A stretch of DNA of 5,000 nt from the NCBI GenBank assembly GCA_913055925.1, contig CAJXLH010000218.1, forward strand, positions 1 to 5,000. The letters are read 5' to 3'. How positions within the stretch are numbered: the first letter of the stretch is position 1; every line of letters begins with the position of its first letter. This DNA is from an uncultured Maritalea sp. Lineage in GTDB: Bacteria > Pseudomonadota > Alphaproteobacteria > Rhizobiales > Devosiaceae. Made by a program: the position numbers and the translations under genes. The notes beneath the pieces are model-generated. The model had not been told where the DNA came from. It saw nothing but the letters and a program-made list of their open reading frames with translations, and ran no database searches. Positions 4,978-5,000 of the stretch are shown here, in pieces.

Positions 4978-5000
4978 ATGCAAAATGCACAGAGCCTTAT
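4978..5000 (+). CDS. Possible start of a divergent gene, cut by the window end
   Basis: An ATG at 4978 opens a reading frame of seven full codons, MQNAQSL, before the window ends. No strong Shine-Dalgarno is visible; GAAAG (4965-4969) is the nearest purine run. Divergence from murQ and the candidate rightward promoter make a regulator, for example of the RpiR/MurR family, plausible, but nothing in seven codons identifies it. Confidence 0.25.

Overview
The window looks like a piece of an alphaproteobacterial chromosome, most likely a marine member of the Rhodobacterales or Hyphomicrobiales. This is inferred from gene style: a DctP-type TRAP transporter, an FCD-type GntR regulator, a BadF-type kinase beside MurQ, moderate GC content and very tight gene packing. 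The species cannot be named from the sequence. Five genes are essentially complete, one is cut by the left edge, and a possible seventh is cut by the right edge.

Left part (1-260): the signal peptide and mature N-terminus of a TRAP transporter solute-binding protein read leftward out of the window. A divergent regulatory region of about 127 bp (134-260) follows. It holds a 30-bp dyad, overlapping face-to-face candidate promoters and a good ribosome binding site for the rightward operon.

Middle left (261-3038, plus strand): three genes are packed in one operon and share one reading frame. They are a beta-decarboxylating (isocitrate/isopropylmalate family) dehydrogenase with an unassigned specificity pocket, a Gfo/Idh/MocA oxidoreductase broken by an in-frame TAG codon, and a GntR/FCD regulator starting with TTG. 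The layout suggests a substrate-inducible module for an unidentified organic or sugar acid: TRAP import, two NAD(P)-linked oxidoreductases and a local FCD repressor acting on the divergent promoter region.

Middle right (3035-4875, minus strand): a two-gene operon, murQ followed by a BadF-family kinase with a TAATG overlap. It probably handles N-acetylmuramic acid or N-acetylglucosamine: a kinase-dependent, PTS-free supply of MurNAc-6-phosphate, which MurQ splits to D-lactate and GlcNAc-6-phosphate. This operon meets the first one tail to tail, with the two stop codons overlapping by 4 bp. Candidate hairpin terminators for each direction lie inside the opposing gene.

Right end (4876-5000): a regulatory region with two related inverted repeats whose centres are 31 bp apart, a possible rightward promoter, and the possible first codons of a divergent gene.

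The most notable observations are the in-frame amber stop in an otherwise well-preserved oxidoreductase, the atypical substrate pocket of the dehydrogenase, the paired operator-like repeats before murQ, and the dyad between the TRAP gene and the dehydrogenase. I see no clear sign of a wholly new system, mobile element, CRISPR array or RNA gene.
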